NCBI RefSeq assembly: GCF_009727155.1
Contig: NZ_WNWM01000002.1
Span: forward strand, 2,232,001 to 2,296,000
Origin: Pseudoduganella dura
Lineage (GTDB): Bacteria > Pseudomonadota > Gammaproteobacteria > Burkholderiales > Burkholderiaceae_D
Direction: 5' to 3'
Length of the DNA stretch: 64,000 bases
Made by a program: the position numbers and the translations under genes. Below, piece after piece: positions 45,160 through 53,965 of this stretch (its first letter is position 1; each line of letters starts with the position of its first letter). The notes under the pieces were generated by a model that was given only the letters and a program-made list of their open reading frames with translations, searched no databases and was not told the DNA's origin.

Positions 45160-45813
45160 TCAGCCGGCGTCGCGATCGGTTTTGTGGCCCAGGCCCAGGC
45201 TCAGGCCAAAGCCGCTCCCGCTTCCGATACTGCCGCCTCCGCCGCCGTCGGCATTTCCGCCACCGCCCCCTCCCCCGCTGCCTTTGCCGGCCTCGCCCTT
45301 GCCACGGGCACCACTACTCTGCGCGCGCGTCGGCCCCTGCAATGGAATCGTCACGTCCGCCGGAATCGGCCCCAGGTCGAGCGCCTCGCGGATGAAGTCG
45401 CGCAGCGAGATCACCAGATCCGCCGTGTGGATCGGCCTGCCCGCCGCCATGTCGGCCGCGGCTTGCCCCGCCAGGCGGCAATGCTCTTCGGTGCCCAGCA
45501 GGAGGATGTCGGAGAGCGCGGCTTCGACCGCGTCGCGGATGCGACGCGAGCGCTCCGAAACGTTCGATGGGTCCTCCGTCTTCAGGTCGCGCAAATGGCG
45601 CGGATCGACGGTCAGCTCGCCGGTGAACGAACCGCCCAGCGTCCGGTACGCCGCGATCAGCGTTTTCAGCCGCTCGTTGATCTGGCGGTTCATCCGCTCG
45701 CGGCGCTGCTGCACCGTCTGCATCAGCAGCATGCGGATGCCCACGCCGACCAGCGTGAACACGGCAAGGCCGAGAAACGTCGTCAGCACCGTCTGCCAGG
45801 AACTGAAATCCAT
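45160..45813 (-). CDS. Hypothetical membrane protein with glycine-rich tail
   Basis: 217 residues, family not recognised. One N-terminal membrane helix (about residues 5-28, TVLTTFLGLAVFTLVGVGIRMLL), then a charged helical domain (RRERMNRQINERLKTLIAAYRTLGGSF, later ISLRDFIREALDLGPIP). The last ~45 residues are almost only Gly, Ser, Ala and Asn (GGGGGGGN, GGGGGSIGSGSGFG). A GTG five codons upstream (45828) is an alternative start. It looks like an anchored cytoplasmic protein with a disordered C-terminus. Confidence 0.65.
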   Translation of the reverse strand: MDFSSWQTVLTTFLGLAVFTLVGVGIRMLLMQTVQQRRERMNRQINERLKTLIAAYRTLGGSFTGELTVDPRHLRDLKTEDPSNVSERSRRIRDAVEAALSDILLLGTEEHCRLAGQAAADMAAGRPIHTADLVISLRDFIREALDLGPIPADVTIPLQGPTRAQSSGARGKGEAGKGSGGGGGGGNADGGGGGSIGSGSGFGLSLGLGHKTDRDAG

Positions 45814-45871
45814 GTAGCGCACTTCCACCCCGTCATGCGTTGTCGATGGGGCGAGTGTACCGATCCCCGCC

Positions 45872-47878
45872 TTATCTGGTCGGCACGGTTGCCGGCGGCA
45901 GCCGGTAGGAACCTTCCTTGTACAGCAGCGACGGCAGCATCACGTGCGCCAAGGCCCGGTTCACCTGCGCGGCGGTGGGCGTGCCGCCGTTATCCGTATC
46001 GACCGCCCCCGTCGCGGCATCGTAGCGCCCCAGCAGCGGGCTACCCTGGGGCCGAAGGATCGTGGCGGTCTTGCCTTCCAGGTAGGCGAAGTAATCGTTG
46101 AACTGCAGCAGCGCGCGGCCCGGCGCCTTGTCGTATCGCACCAGGTCGCGGCCGATCATCGGATGCTCGCTTGCCACGCCCATCAGCGACAGCAGCGTGG
46201 GCCCCAGGTCGATCTGGCTGGCCAGCGTGGCGATGCGCTTCGGTGCGATATCGGCGCCCAGGATCAGGCCTGGAATATGGAACTTCTTGATCGGCACCAG
46301 GCTGTTGCCGTATACGCGGTTGTCGTGGTCGGCCACGATCAGGAAGACCGTGTCCTTCCAGTAGTCCTGCCGCTTGGCCGTCGCGATGAATTTGCCGAGC
46401 GCGAAATCGGCATACTTGACGGCGTTGTTGACGGTCTGCTTGTCCCGGTCGTGCAGCGCGATTTTACCGTCCGGGAACTCGAACGGTTCGTGGTTCGACG
46501 ATGTGAAGATCAGGCTGAAGAAGGGCTTGTTCTGCGCGTGAAGGACATTCAGCCGCTCGAGCGACTTGTCGAACAGGTCTTCGTCGGAGGCGCCCCAGCT
46601 GCCGGTGAACTTCGGCTTCATCTGCTTGCGGTCGACGATCTTCTGGAAGCCGTTCCCCGTGAAGAAGCTGCGCATGTTGTCGAAATGCGCTTCGCCGCCG
46701 TACACGAATTCCGTGTGATAGCCCTGCTCGCCCAGCCCTGCCGCCAGCGTGTAGAAATTGGTCTGCGACAGCGACAGCTTGACCACGCTGCGCGCCGGCG
46801 TGGGCGCATACCCGGCCACCACCGCTTCGATGCCGCGCACGGAGCGGGTGCCGGTCGCATACAGCTGCTCGAACCACCACCCTTCGCCCTTGAGCTTTTC
46901 CAGTTCCGGCGTCAGCGGCAGGCCGCCGAGCGATTCGACGAACGTGGCGCCCAGGCTTTCCTGCAGCACGATCACCAGGTTCAGCGGCCTGTCGCGCAAG
47001 ATCGCCGGCTCCTGGCGGTGCAGTGTCGGCAGTTCCGGATGCGCGAACCGGTAATCGCGCAGCCAGGGCGCGGCCGTCACTTCGGCGAGCACGCGCCCGC
47101 GGTCCATGTCGCCGTAGATTTCGGACGAGGTCTTTTCTTCCATCAGCGATGCCACGCCTTCGAGCACCGACCATGGGGAATTGATGACCAGCGAATTGAC
47201 CATCGCATCGCCCGTCAGCGCGAACAGGGCGGCGTTCGCGGGCCGGTGCGCCGTCGTCGACCGGATCTGCAGGAAGACGACGAAGCAGACCAGCGGCCAT
47301 GTCAGCAGCAGCTTCCTGGCGGACCACGGCGCCACGGTCCGCGCCGCGCCGCGCAGAAGTCGATGCATTGCCACGCCCAGCGCGATGGTGGCGGCCATGC
47401 CGGCGATGACCGCGGTGCGGAAGCCGTTCCACAAGGTGGCGAAGACTTCGGCGGGAGCGGCCAGGTATTCGACGAACAGGCGGTTCGGCCGCACGTCGTA
47501 CTGCATCAGGAACTGCGGCGTGGAGCATTCCATGAACACCACGAAGACCAGCGCGGCCGTGGCCCATCCCAGCGTCAGCCGGCGCCACAAACCGATCGTC
47601 GACCGGTGCGCGAGCAACGGCGCCAGCAACAGGGGAACGGCCAGCAGGTAGCCGAGCAGGATCAGGTCCGCCCGCACGCCCTGCAACAGCATCTGGCCGG
47701 GGATTCCTTCGGCCATGACACGGTCCCATTGCCAGCCCATCAGCGCGATGCGCGACAGCGACAGCACGGCCAGGCCGATGAACAACATCCGCAGCAGGAT
47801 CGCATACGGCCCGGCCGGCGAAACCCGCTGCGACGGCCAGGCCGCCAGTTCGCGCAGAATGGGATTCTTTTTATACAT
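45872..47878 (-). CDS. LTA synthase-family sulfatase/phosphoglycerol transferase
   Basis: 668 residues. About five N-terminal membrane helices (residues ~25-215), then a large periplasmic sulfatase-fold domain. It starts NLVIVLQESLGA (first metal Glu), with the Thr nucleophile in LYATGTRSVRGIEAV, FVYGGEAHFDNM, IFTSSNHEPFEFP and FLIVADHDNRVYG (metal Asp/His). In proteobacteria these enzymes move phosphoglycerol or phosphoethanolamine onto periplasmic glucans or LPS (OpgB-like). AGGAAG precedes the ATG. Single gene, convergent with the membrane protein and divergent from the sensor kinase. Confidence 0.88.
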   Translation of the reverse strand: MYKKNPILRELAAWPSQRVSPAGPYAILLRMLFIGLAVLSLSRIALMGWQWDRVMAEGIPGQMLLQGVRADLILLGYLLAVPLLLAPLLAHRSTIGLWRRLTLGWATAALVFVVFMECSTPQFLMQYDVRPNRLFVEYLAAPAEVFATLWNGFRTAVIAGMAATIALGVAMHRLLRGAARTVAPWSARKLLLTWPLVCFVVFLQIRSTTAHRPANAALFALTGDAMVNSLVINSPWSVLEGVASLMEEKTSSEIYGDMDRGRVLAEVTAAPWLRDYRFAHPELPTLHRQEPAILRDRPLNLVIVLQESLGATFVESLGGLPLTPELEKLKGEGWWFEQLYATGTRSVRGIEAVVAGYAPTPARSVVKLSLSQTNFYTLAAGLGEQGYHTEFVYGGEAHFDNMRSFFTGNGFQKIVDRKQMKPKFTGSWGASDEDLFDKSLERLNVLHAQNKPFFSLIFTSSNHEPFEFPDGKIALHDRDKQTVNNAVKYADFALGKFIATAKRQDYWKDTVFLIVADHDNRVYGNSLVPIKKFHIPGLILGADIAPKRIATLASQIDLGPTLLSLMGVASEHPMIGRDLVRYDKAPGRALLQFNDYFAYLEGKTATILRPQGSPLLGRYDAATGAVDTDNGGTPTAAQVNRALAHVMLPSLLYKEGSYRLPPATVPTR

Positions 47879-48037
47879 GGTTGCTTCCTGCAGGAACTTT
47901 TCGTCGATCGACGATTGTACGTCAGTAACTTGCTGCGTGATATCGAGGAATTATCCTAACGAACAATGGCTGAGCGGGCAGAGTTCTTGCATACAGGACA
48001 GGCAATGGCGCCAACCCGGCTCGCCTGCCCTCCTGCT

Positions 48038-48052
48038 GCCCCAAATTGGGGC
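48038..48052 (+). promoter_or_regulatory. Inverted repeat gccccaaattggggc upstream of the sensor kinase
   Basis: Perfect 7+1+7 dyad, 25 bases before the chosen start of the hybrid kinase. Possible operator, or 5'-UTR hairpin. A TACGTCA half-site also occurs at 47918-47924 in the same divergent gap. Confidence 0.45.
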
Positions 48053-48076
48053 GTCGATGTAGTACATGAGCTGCAC

Positions 48077-51000
48077 ATGACGACTGCCGCACCAAAAAGT
48101 AGCATCCCTGCCGACACCGAACCGCCGCAGCGCATCATCAAGATCCGGCGCGACTACAACACGTGGGTCGCCAATGAAACGATCGAGGACTATGCGCTGC
48201 GCTATACGCCGCGTTCCTTTCGCAAATGGTCGGTGTTCCGCGTGTCGAACACGGCATTCGGCGCGATCTCGTTCCTCGTACTGGAAGCGATCGGCGGCAC
48301 CATCGCGGTCAACTATGGCTTCGTCAACGCCTTCTGGGCCATTCTTGCCGTCGGCCTGATCATTTTTTTGACCGGCCTGCCGATCAGTTACTACGCCGCC
48401 CGCCATGGCGTGGACATGGACCTGCTCACGCGCGGCGCCGGCTTCGGCTACATCGGTTCCACGATCTCGTCGTTCGTGTATGCGTCGTTCACGTTCATCC
48501 TGTTCGCGCTGGAAGCGGCGATCATGGCCTATGCGCTGGAGCTGTATTTCCACCTGCCGCTGTATCTCGGCTACCTCGTCAGCGCGCTGGCCGTGATCCC
48601 GCTGGTGACGCACGGCGTCACGCTGATCAGCCGCATCCAGATGATCAGCCAGCCGGTCTGGCTGGTCCTGCTGGCGCTGCCCTTCATCGCGATCTTCCAC
48701 AAGCAGCCGGAACTGCTGGGCGAACTGGCGCGCTTCGCCGGCCAGTCGCCGGCCAACGGCGGCTTCAACATGCTGATGTTCGGCGCGGCCACGGCGGTGG
48801 GGGTGGCACTGATCACGCAGATCGGCGAACAGGTCGACTTCCTGCGTTTCATGCCCGAGCAGACGGCGCAGAACCGCGTGCGCTGGCATCTCGGCGTGCT
48901 GGTCGCCGGGCCGGGCTGGATCGTGCTCGGCATCCTCAAGATGCTGGGCGGCGCGCTGCTCGCGCTGCTGGCGATCAAGGGCGGCGCGTCGCTGGCCGAG
49001 GCGGTGAACCCGAACCAGATGTACCTGGCCGGCTTCCGGGAGGTGTTCGGCAATGGCACGCTGGCCGTGCTGGCGACCGCGCTGTTCGTCATCATCTCGC
49101 AGGTGAAGATCAACATGACCAATGCCTACGCGGGTTCGCTGGCGTGGTCGAATTTCTTCGCGCGCCTCACGCACAGCCACCCCGGCCGCGTGGTGTGGGC
49201 CGTGTTCAACGCGCTGATCGCCGTGCTGCTGATGGAGCTGGACGTGTTCCAGGCGCTGGACCAGGTGCTGGGCCTGTACTCGAACATCGCGATCGCCTGG
49301 ATTACCGCGGTGGTCGCGGACCTGGTGGTCAACAAGCCGCTGGGCCTGAGCCCGCCGGGCATCGAGTTCCGCCGCGCGTACCTGTACGACATCAACCCGG
49401 TCGGCGTGGGTGCGATGCTGCTGGCCTCCGTGCTGTCCATCGCGGCGTTCGCCGGCCTGTTCGGGGAGCAGGCGCAAGCCTTCTCCGCCTTCATCGCGCT
49501 GGTCACCGCATTCGTCGCCGCGCCGCTGATCGCCTGGGCCACCGGCGGACGCTATTACCTTTCCCGGCCGGCACACGGCTGGGGGCAGGCAAAAGCAAAG
49601 GTTTGCTGCATCTGCGAAAAGGAATACGAAACCGAGGACATGGCGCACTGCCCGGCCTATCAGGGGCCGATCTGCTCGCTGTGCTGCTGCCTGGACGCCC
49701 GCTGCGACGACGCCTGCAAGCCGCACGCACGCTTCGCGCACCAGTGGGAAGGCGCGATGAAGAAACTGCTGCCCGCGTCGATGTGGCCGTACATGACGAG
49801 CGGGCTGGGTCACTACCTGATGCTGATGCTGGCTACGATGCTGTTCGTCGGCGCCCTGCTCGGCCTGCTGTACGCGCACGAGCAGAACGCGCTTGGCGCG
49901 GCCGGGGCGGCGCTGCTGCCCGCGCTGCGGCTGGCGTACATCAAGATCTTCGCGGCGCTGCTGCTGGTCAGCGGCATCGTGGCGTGGTGGCTCGTGCTTA
50001 CCGGCGCCAGCCGGCGCGTGGCGCAGGAGGAATCGAACCGGCAAACCAGCCTGCTGCAGCGCGAGATCGAGCTGCACGGCCGCACGGACGCCGCACTGCA
50101 GCAGGCCAGGAAGGTGGCGGAGGCCGCGAACCAGGCCAAGAGCCGCTACATCGCCGGCATCAGCCACGAGATCCGCACACCGCTCAACAGCATCCTCGGC
50201 TATGCGCAGCTGCTCGACAACGATCCGGCGATTCCCGCCCACCGGCAACAGGCGATCCGCGTGATCCGCGGCAGCGGCGAACACCTGCTGTCGCTGATCG
50301 AGGGCACGCTCGACATCGCCCGCATCGAAGGCGGCAAGTTCAGCTTCGACATCCGCGAGCTGGACTTCCATGACTTCATCGGCCAGCTGGTACGGATGTT
50401 CGAACAGCAGGCCGCCGCCAAGGGGCTGGCATTCCATTACGAACCGGCCGGCGAACTGCCGCCCGTGGTGCGGGCCGACCGCAGGCGCCTGGGCCAGATC
50501 CTGATCAACATCCTCGGCAACGCGGTGAAATTCACGCAGCGCGGCGCGGTCACGTTCCGGGTGCGCCATGCGCGCGACCTCGTCACGTTCGAGATCGGCG
50601 ACACCGGCGCCGGCATCCTGCCCGACGAAATGGAGCGCATCTTCGAGCCGTTCTCGCGCGGCAGCGCCGGGCACGGGCCGGGTGCCGCACCGGGCACCGG
50701 GCTCGGCCTGCCGATCAGCAAGATGCTCACGCAGATGATGGGCGGCGAGCTCACGCTCGACAGCACGCCCGGCGTGGGCAGCACGTTCAGGATCCTCGTG
50801 CGCGTGCCGCGCGTGCATGGCGCCACGCCGGCCGCCACGCGCGGCCCCGCCCGCACCGGCTATGCCGGCCCGCGCCGCCGGATCCTCGTGGTGGACAACG
50901 AGCAGGTCGACCGCGAACTGCTCGTCAACATCCTGGCGCCGCTGGGCTTCGACACGGCGCAGGCGCAGTCCGGCCAGGAATGCCTCGGCCTGTATCCGGC

Positions 51001-51505
51001 CTGGCAGCCGGACCTGATCCTGATGGACCTGGCGATGCCGGGCATCGACGGCTGGCAGGCGAGCCGTATCATCCGCCACGAACACCATTCCACCGTACCG
51101 ATCCTGATCGTGTCGGCCAATGCCTTCGACAAGTCGCTGGACAACCCGGCCGGCATTCCGGCCGAGGATTTCATCGTCAAGCCCGTCAACGTGGCCGAGC
51201 TGCTGGAGCGGATCGGCCGGCGACTGCAACTGGAGTGGTTGACGCAAGCCCCGCCCCCGCCTCCAGCCAGCACCGCGCCTGCGCCGATGCGGCTGCCGCC
51301 GGCCGGGCAGCTCGACGCCCTGCGCGAACAGGTCGCCTCCGGCTACGTGCGCGGCATCCGCGCCCGGCTCGACGACATCGCAGCGCTCGGCCCCGATTAC
51401 GATGCCTTCGTCACGGCGATGCGCGGCCATGCCGCCCGCTTCGACCTGGAGGCGATGTCACGATTCCTGGAACAGGGAGAACACCATGTCCGACAAACCA
51501 CTTGA
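48077..51505 (+). CDS. NCS1-permease/histidine kinase/receiver hybrid sensor
   Basis: 1142 residues in five parts. (1) About 40-500: NCS1-type permease core with IRRDYNTWVANETIEDYALRY and WSVFRVSNTAFGAISFLVLEAIGG, about 12 hydrophobic segments. (2) 509-548: about ten cysteines in 40 residues (VCCICEK ... CPAY ... ICSLCCCLDARCDDACKP). (3) Two more membrane helices, about 560-650. (4) Coiled coil and kinase: phospho-acceptor His697 in ISHEIRTPLNS, N box LINILGNAVKFT, G boxes GDTGAGI and GTGLGLPI. (5) Receiver with Asp984 (LILMDLAMPGIDGW), a Pro-rich linker and a helical tail without a canonical Hpt motif. An upstream in-frame ATG (47966) is less likely. It overlaps the response regulator gene by 20 bases and faces the urt operon. 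Sensing of urea, an amide or a purine breakdown product through the permease domain is inferred. Confidence 0.9.
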   Translation: MTTAAPKSSIPADTEPPQRIIKIRRDYNTWVANETIEDYALRYTPRSFRKWSVFRVSNTAFGAISFLVLEAIGGTIAVNYGFVNAFWAILAVGLIIFLTGLPISYYAARHGVDMDLLTRGAGFGYIGSTISSFVYASFTFILFALEAAIMAYALELYFHLPLYLGYLVSALAVIPLVTHGVTLISRIQMISQPVWLVLLALPFIAIFHKQPELLGELARFAGQSPANGGFNMLMFGAATAVGVALITQIGEQVDFLRFMPEQTAQNRVRWHLGVLVAGPGWIVLGILKMLGGALLALLAIKGGASLAEAVNPNQMYLAGFREVFGNGTLAVLATALFVIISQVKINMTNAYAGSLAWSNFFARLTHSHPGRVVWAVFNALIAVLLMELDVFQALDQVLGLYSNIAIAWITAVVADLVVNKPLGLSPPGIEFRRAYLYDINPVGVGAMLLASVLSIAAFAGLFGEQAQAFSAFIALVTAFVAAPLIAWATGGRYYLSRPAHGWGQAKAKVCCICEKEYETEDMAHCPAYQGPICSLCCCLDARCDDACKPHARFAHQWEGAMKKLLPASMWPYMTSGLGHYLMLMLATMLFVGALLGLLYAHEQNALGAAGAALLPALRLAYIKIFAALLLVSGIVAWWLVLTGASRRVAQEESNRQTSLLQREIELHGRTDAALQQARKVAEAANQAKSRYIAGISHEIRTPLNSILGYAQLLDNDPAIPAHRQQAIRVIRGSGEHLLSLIEGTLDIARIEGGKFSFDIRELDFHDFIGQLVRMFEQQAAAKGLAFHYEPAGELPPVVRADRRRLGQILINILGNAVKFTQRGAVTFRVRHARDLVTFEIGDTGAGILPDEMERIFEPFSRGSAGHGPGAAPGTGLGLPISKMLTQMMGGELTLDSTPGVGSTFRILVRVPRVHGATPAATRGPARTGYAGPRRRILVVDNEQVDRELLVNILAPLGFDTAQAQSGQECLGLYPAWQPDLILMDLAMPGIDGWQASRIIRHEHHSTVPILIVSANAFDKSLDNPAGIPAEDFIVKPVNVAELLERIGRRLQLEWLTQAPPPPPASTAPAPMRLPPAGQLDALREQVASGYVRGIRARLDDIAALGPDYDAFVTAMRGHAARFDLEAMSRFLEQGEHHVRQTT

Positions 51506-52424
51506 CCGCCATCCCGGCCGTCTCAGCCATACTGTCCTGATCGTCGACGACGTGCCGGAAAACCTGGCCGTGCTGCACGACGCGCTCGATGAAGCGGGCT
51601 TCACCGTCCTCGTCGCCAACAACGGCCCGGCCGCGCTGGAACGCGCGCAGCAGCTGGTACCGGACATTATCCTGCTCGATGCGATGATGCCCCGCATGGA
51701 TGGCTTCGAGGTCTGCCGCCGCCTGCGTGCCAACATCGTCACGCGCGCGATCCCGATCGTGTTCATGACGGGGCTCACGGAGCCCGAGCACGTGGTGGCC
51801 GCCTTCGATGCCGGCGGCACCGATTACGTGACGAAGCCGGTGCGCCAGAGCGAGGTGCTGGCGCGCATCGGCGCCCACCTGCAGACGGCGCGGCTGATGA
51901 ACCAGGCGCGCAGCGCGCTCGATGCGTTCGGCAACGCGATGCTGGCGGTGACGCCGCACAACGGCCGCATCGTGTGGCAGACGCCGCTCGCGCGGCAATG
52001 GATGCAACAATATTTTGATGTGGAAGACGGCACGCCGGGGTCGCTCGTTTCATGGCTGGCCGGCGACAAGGCCGCGCCGCTGACCGTCATCCGCGGCGCC
52101 TCGCGGCTCGTGTTCACCGTGGCGGACATGCACAGCAGCGAGCAGTGGATGATCGTGCTGCGCGAGGAATCCGATACCGCGCGCGTGCAGGCGCTGATGG
52201 CGCTGCTCAAGCTCACCCAGCGCGAGTCCGAAGTGCTGCACTGGGTGATCATGGGCAAGACCAACCGCGATATCGGCGACATCCTCGGCACCAGCCCGCG
52301 CACCGTCAACAAGCACCTGGAGCATGTGTTCCACAAGCTGGGCGTCGAAACGCGCACGGCCGCCGCCGCGCTGGCGCTGAACCGGATGCGCGCCAGCACG
52401 CCTGCGCCTGCGGAGCTTGTGTAG
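51486..52424 (+). CDS. LuxR-type response regulator with PAS-like middle domain
   Basis: 312 residues. REC domain 1-130 with phospho-acceptor Asp65 (DIILLDAMMPRMDGF), acidic DD at 21-22 and KPVR switch Lys. A middle region of about 110 residues (DAFGNAMLAVTPHNGRIVWQTPLARQWM ...) looks like a PAS fold. The C-terminal LuxR HTH is LTQRESEVLHWVIMGKTNRDIGDILGTSPRTVNKHLEHVFHKLGV. GGGAG precedes the ATG at 51486, inside the kinase gene, so the two are coupled. Its stop lies 54 bases from the end of convergent urtE. Likely output partner of the hybrid kinase. Confidence 0.92.
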   Translation: MSDKPLDRHPGRLSHTVLIVDDVPENLAVLHDALDEAGFTVLVANNGPAALERAQQLVPDIILLDAMMPRMDGFEVCRRLRANIVTRAIPIVFMTGLTEPEHVVAAFDAGGTDYVTKPVRQSEVLARIGAHLQTARLMNQARSALDAFGNAMLAVTPHNGRIVWQTPLARQWMQQYFDVEDGTPGSLVSWLAGDKAAPLTVIRGASRLVFTVADMHSSEQWMIVLREESDTARVQALMALLKLTQRESEVLHWVIMGKTNRDIGDILGTSPRTVNKHLEHVFHKLGVETRTAAAALALNRMRASTPAPAELV

Positions 52425-52478
52425 CCGGGGAGCCTCGCAGGATTCGATGAAGGGCCTGGTGTCCGACACCGGTTTTCT

Positions 52479-53177
52479 TCAAACCGCCAGGTGGCGCCGC
52501 ACATGTTCCCCACCCATCTCCTCCGCCCCGCCGCTGGCCACCACCTCGCCGCGCGACATCACCACGAACGTGTCCGCCAGCTCGTGCGCGAAATCGAAGT
52601 ACTGCTCGCACAGCAGGATGCCGATGTCGCCCCGCTCGCGCAGCAGCCGGATCACCCTGCCGATATCCTTGATGATCGACGGCTGGATGCCCTCGGTCGG
52701 TTCGTCGAGGATGATCAGCCCGGGCTTTTGCAGCATCGCGCGGGCGATCGCCAGCTGCTGCTGCTGCCCGCCGGACAGGTCGCCGCCGCGCCGGTGCCGC
52801 ATTTCCTTCAGCACCGGGAACAGCTCGTAGACTTCGCCGCTGATGGTGGCGGCTTCGCGCGACGACAGGGTGGCCATGCCCATCGTCAGGTTTTCCTCGA
52901 CGGTGAGGCGTGCGAAGATCTCGCGGCCCTGCGGCACGTAGGCGATGCCCGCTTTGGCACGCTGGTGGGGTTTCAGTTTCGTGATGTCGCGCCCGTTCCA
53001 CGTGACCTTGCCGCGGGCCACCGGCAGCACGCCCATCAGGCATTTCAGCAGCGTGGTCTTGCCCACCCCGTTGCGGCCCAGCAGCGCCATGCACTGGCCC
53101 TTCTCCACCGCCAGCGACACGCCGCGCAGCGTGTGCGACGAGCCGTAGTACTGGTTCACACTTTCGACCTGCAGCAT
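52479..53177 (-). CDS. urtE: Urea ABC transporter ATP-binding protein UrtE
   Basis: 232-residue ABC ATPase of the branched-chain amino acid/urea (LivF-like) class. Walker A GRNGVGKTT, Q-loop VPQGREIFARLTV, signature LSGGQQQQLAIAR, Walker B LIILDEPTEGIQPSII. Last gene of the urt operon, 8 bases after urtD. It is assigned to urea rather than branched-chain amino acids from the UrtA/UrtB features in the same operon and the UrtE-like QYYGSSHTLRG start. Confidence 0.93.
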   Translation of the reverse strand: MLQVESVNQYYGSSHTLRGVSLAVEKGQCMALLGRNGVGKTTLLKCLMGVLPVARGKVTWNGRDITKLKPHQRAKAGIAYVPQGREIFARLTVEENLTMGMATLSSREAATISGEVYELFPVLKEMRHRRGGDLSGGQQQQLAIARAMLQKPGLIILDEPTEGIQPSIIKDIGRVIRLLRERGDIGILLCEQYFDFAHELADTFVVMSRGEVVASGGAEEMGGEHVRRHLAV

Positions 53178-53185
53178 ATGATTCC

Positions 53186-53965
53186 CTATCGTCCCAAGTA
53201 GACGTCGATGACGCGCTCATCCGCCTGGACCTGGTCCATGCGGCCCTCGGCCAGCACCGAGCCTTCGTGCAGTACCGTCACCTTGCCCTGCTGCGCGATC
53301 TCGGTCACGAACCCCATGTCGTGCTCGACCACCATGATCGAGTGCTTGCCGCGCAGTTCATTCAGCAGTTCCGCCGTGCGCGCCGTTTCCGCGTCCGACA
53401 TGCCGGCCACCGGCTCGTCGAGCAGGATCAGCTGCGGCTCCTGCATCAGCAGCATGCCGATCTCCAGCCACTGCTTCTGGCCGTGCGACAGCAGGCCGGC
53501 CAGCCGGTCTTCCTGGCCGTTCAGGCGGATCTGCCGCAGGATCGCGTCGATCTTGTCTTCCTGTTCCGACGTGAGGCGGGCAAACAGCGTGGGGCGCACG
53601 CGCTTGTCCATCTTCATCGCCATTTCCAGGTTCTCAAACACCGTATGCTGCTCGAACACGGTGGGACGCTGGAACTTGCGGCCGATGCCGGCGTGGGCGA
53701 TCTCGTATTCCGTCATCTTCGCCAGGTCGTAGTTCTGGCCGAAGAACGCGGTGCCGGAAGTAGGCCGGGTCTTGCCGGTGATGACATCCATCATCGTGGT
53801 CTTGCCGGCGCCGTTCGGGCCGATGATGCAGCGCAGTTCGCCCACCGAGATGTCGAGATTGAGCTTGTTGATGGCGCGGAAGCCGTCGAACGACACGGTG
53901 ATGTCGCTCAGGTACAGGATCGCGCCGTGCGTGGTGTCGAGCCCCTCGCGCTTGAGAGCATTCAT
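53186..53965 (-). CDS. urtD: Urea ABC transporter ATP-binding protein UrtD
   Basis: 259-residue LivG-like ABC ATPase. ILYLSDITVSFDGFRAINKLNLDI, Walker A GPNGAGKTTMMDVITGKTRP, signature LLSHGQKQWLEIGM (typical UrtD variant), Walker B LILLDEPVAGMS, H-loop VVEHDMGFV. The ATG overlaps the urtC stop (ATGA). Confidence 0.94.
   Translation of the reverse strand: MNALKREGLDTTHGAILYLSDITVSFDGFRAINKLNLDISVGELRCIIGPNGAGKTTMMDVITGKTRPTSGTAFFGQNYDLAKMTEYEIAHAGIGRKFQRPTVFEQHTVFENLEMAMKMDKRVRPTLFARLTSEQEDKIDAILRQIRLNGQEDRLAGLLSHGQKQWLEIGMLLMQEPQLILLDEPVAGMSDAETARTAELLNELRGKHSIMVVEHDMGFVTEIAQQGKVTVLHEGSVLAEGRMDQVQADERVIDVYLGR

Noticed and set aside
47879..48076. Riboswitch upstream of the sensor kinase, and similarly upstream of urtA (e.g. 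guanidine class)
   Set aside because: No recognisable conserved riboswitch core was found by eye; only a short dyad is present.
47951..51430. Very long open frame antisense to the hybrid kinase (over 1100 codons)
   Set aside because: Arg/His/Gln-rich low-quality translation with no family features; it is the shadow of a high-GC coding strand. The sense frame has clear kinase motifs.
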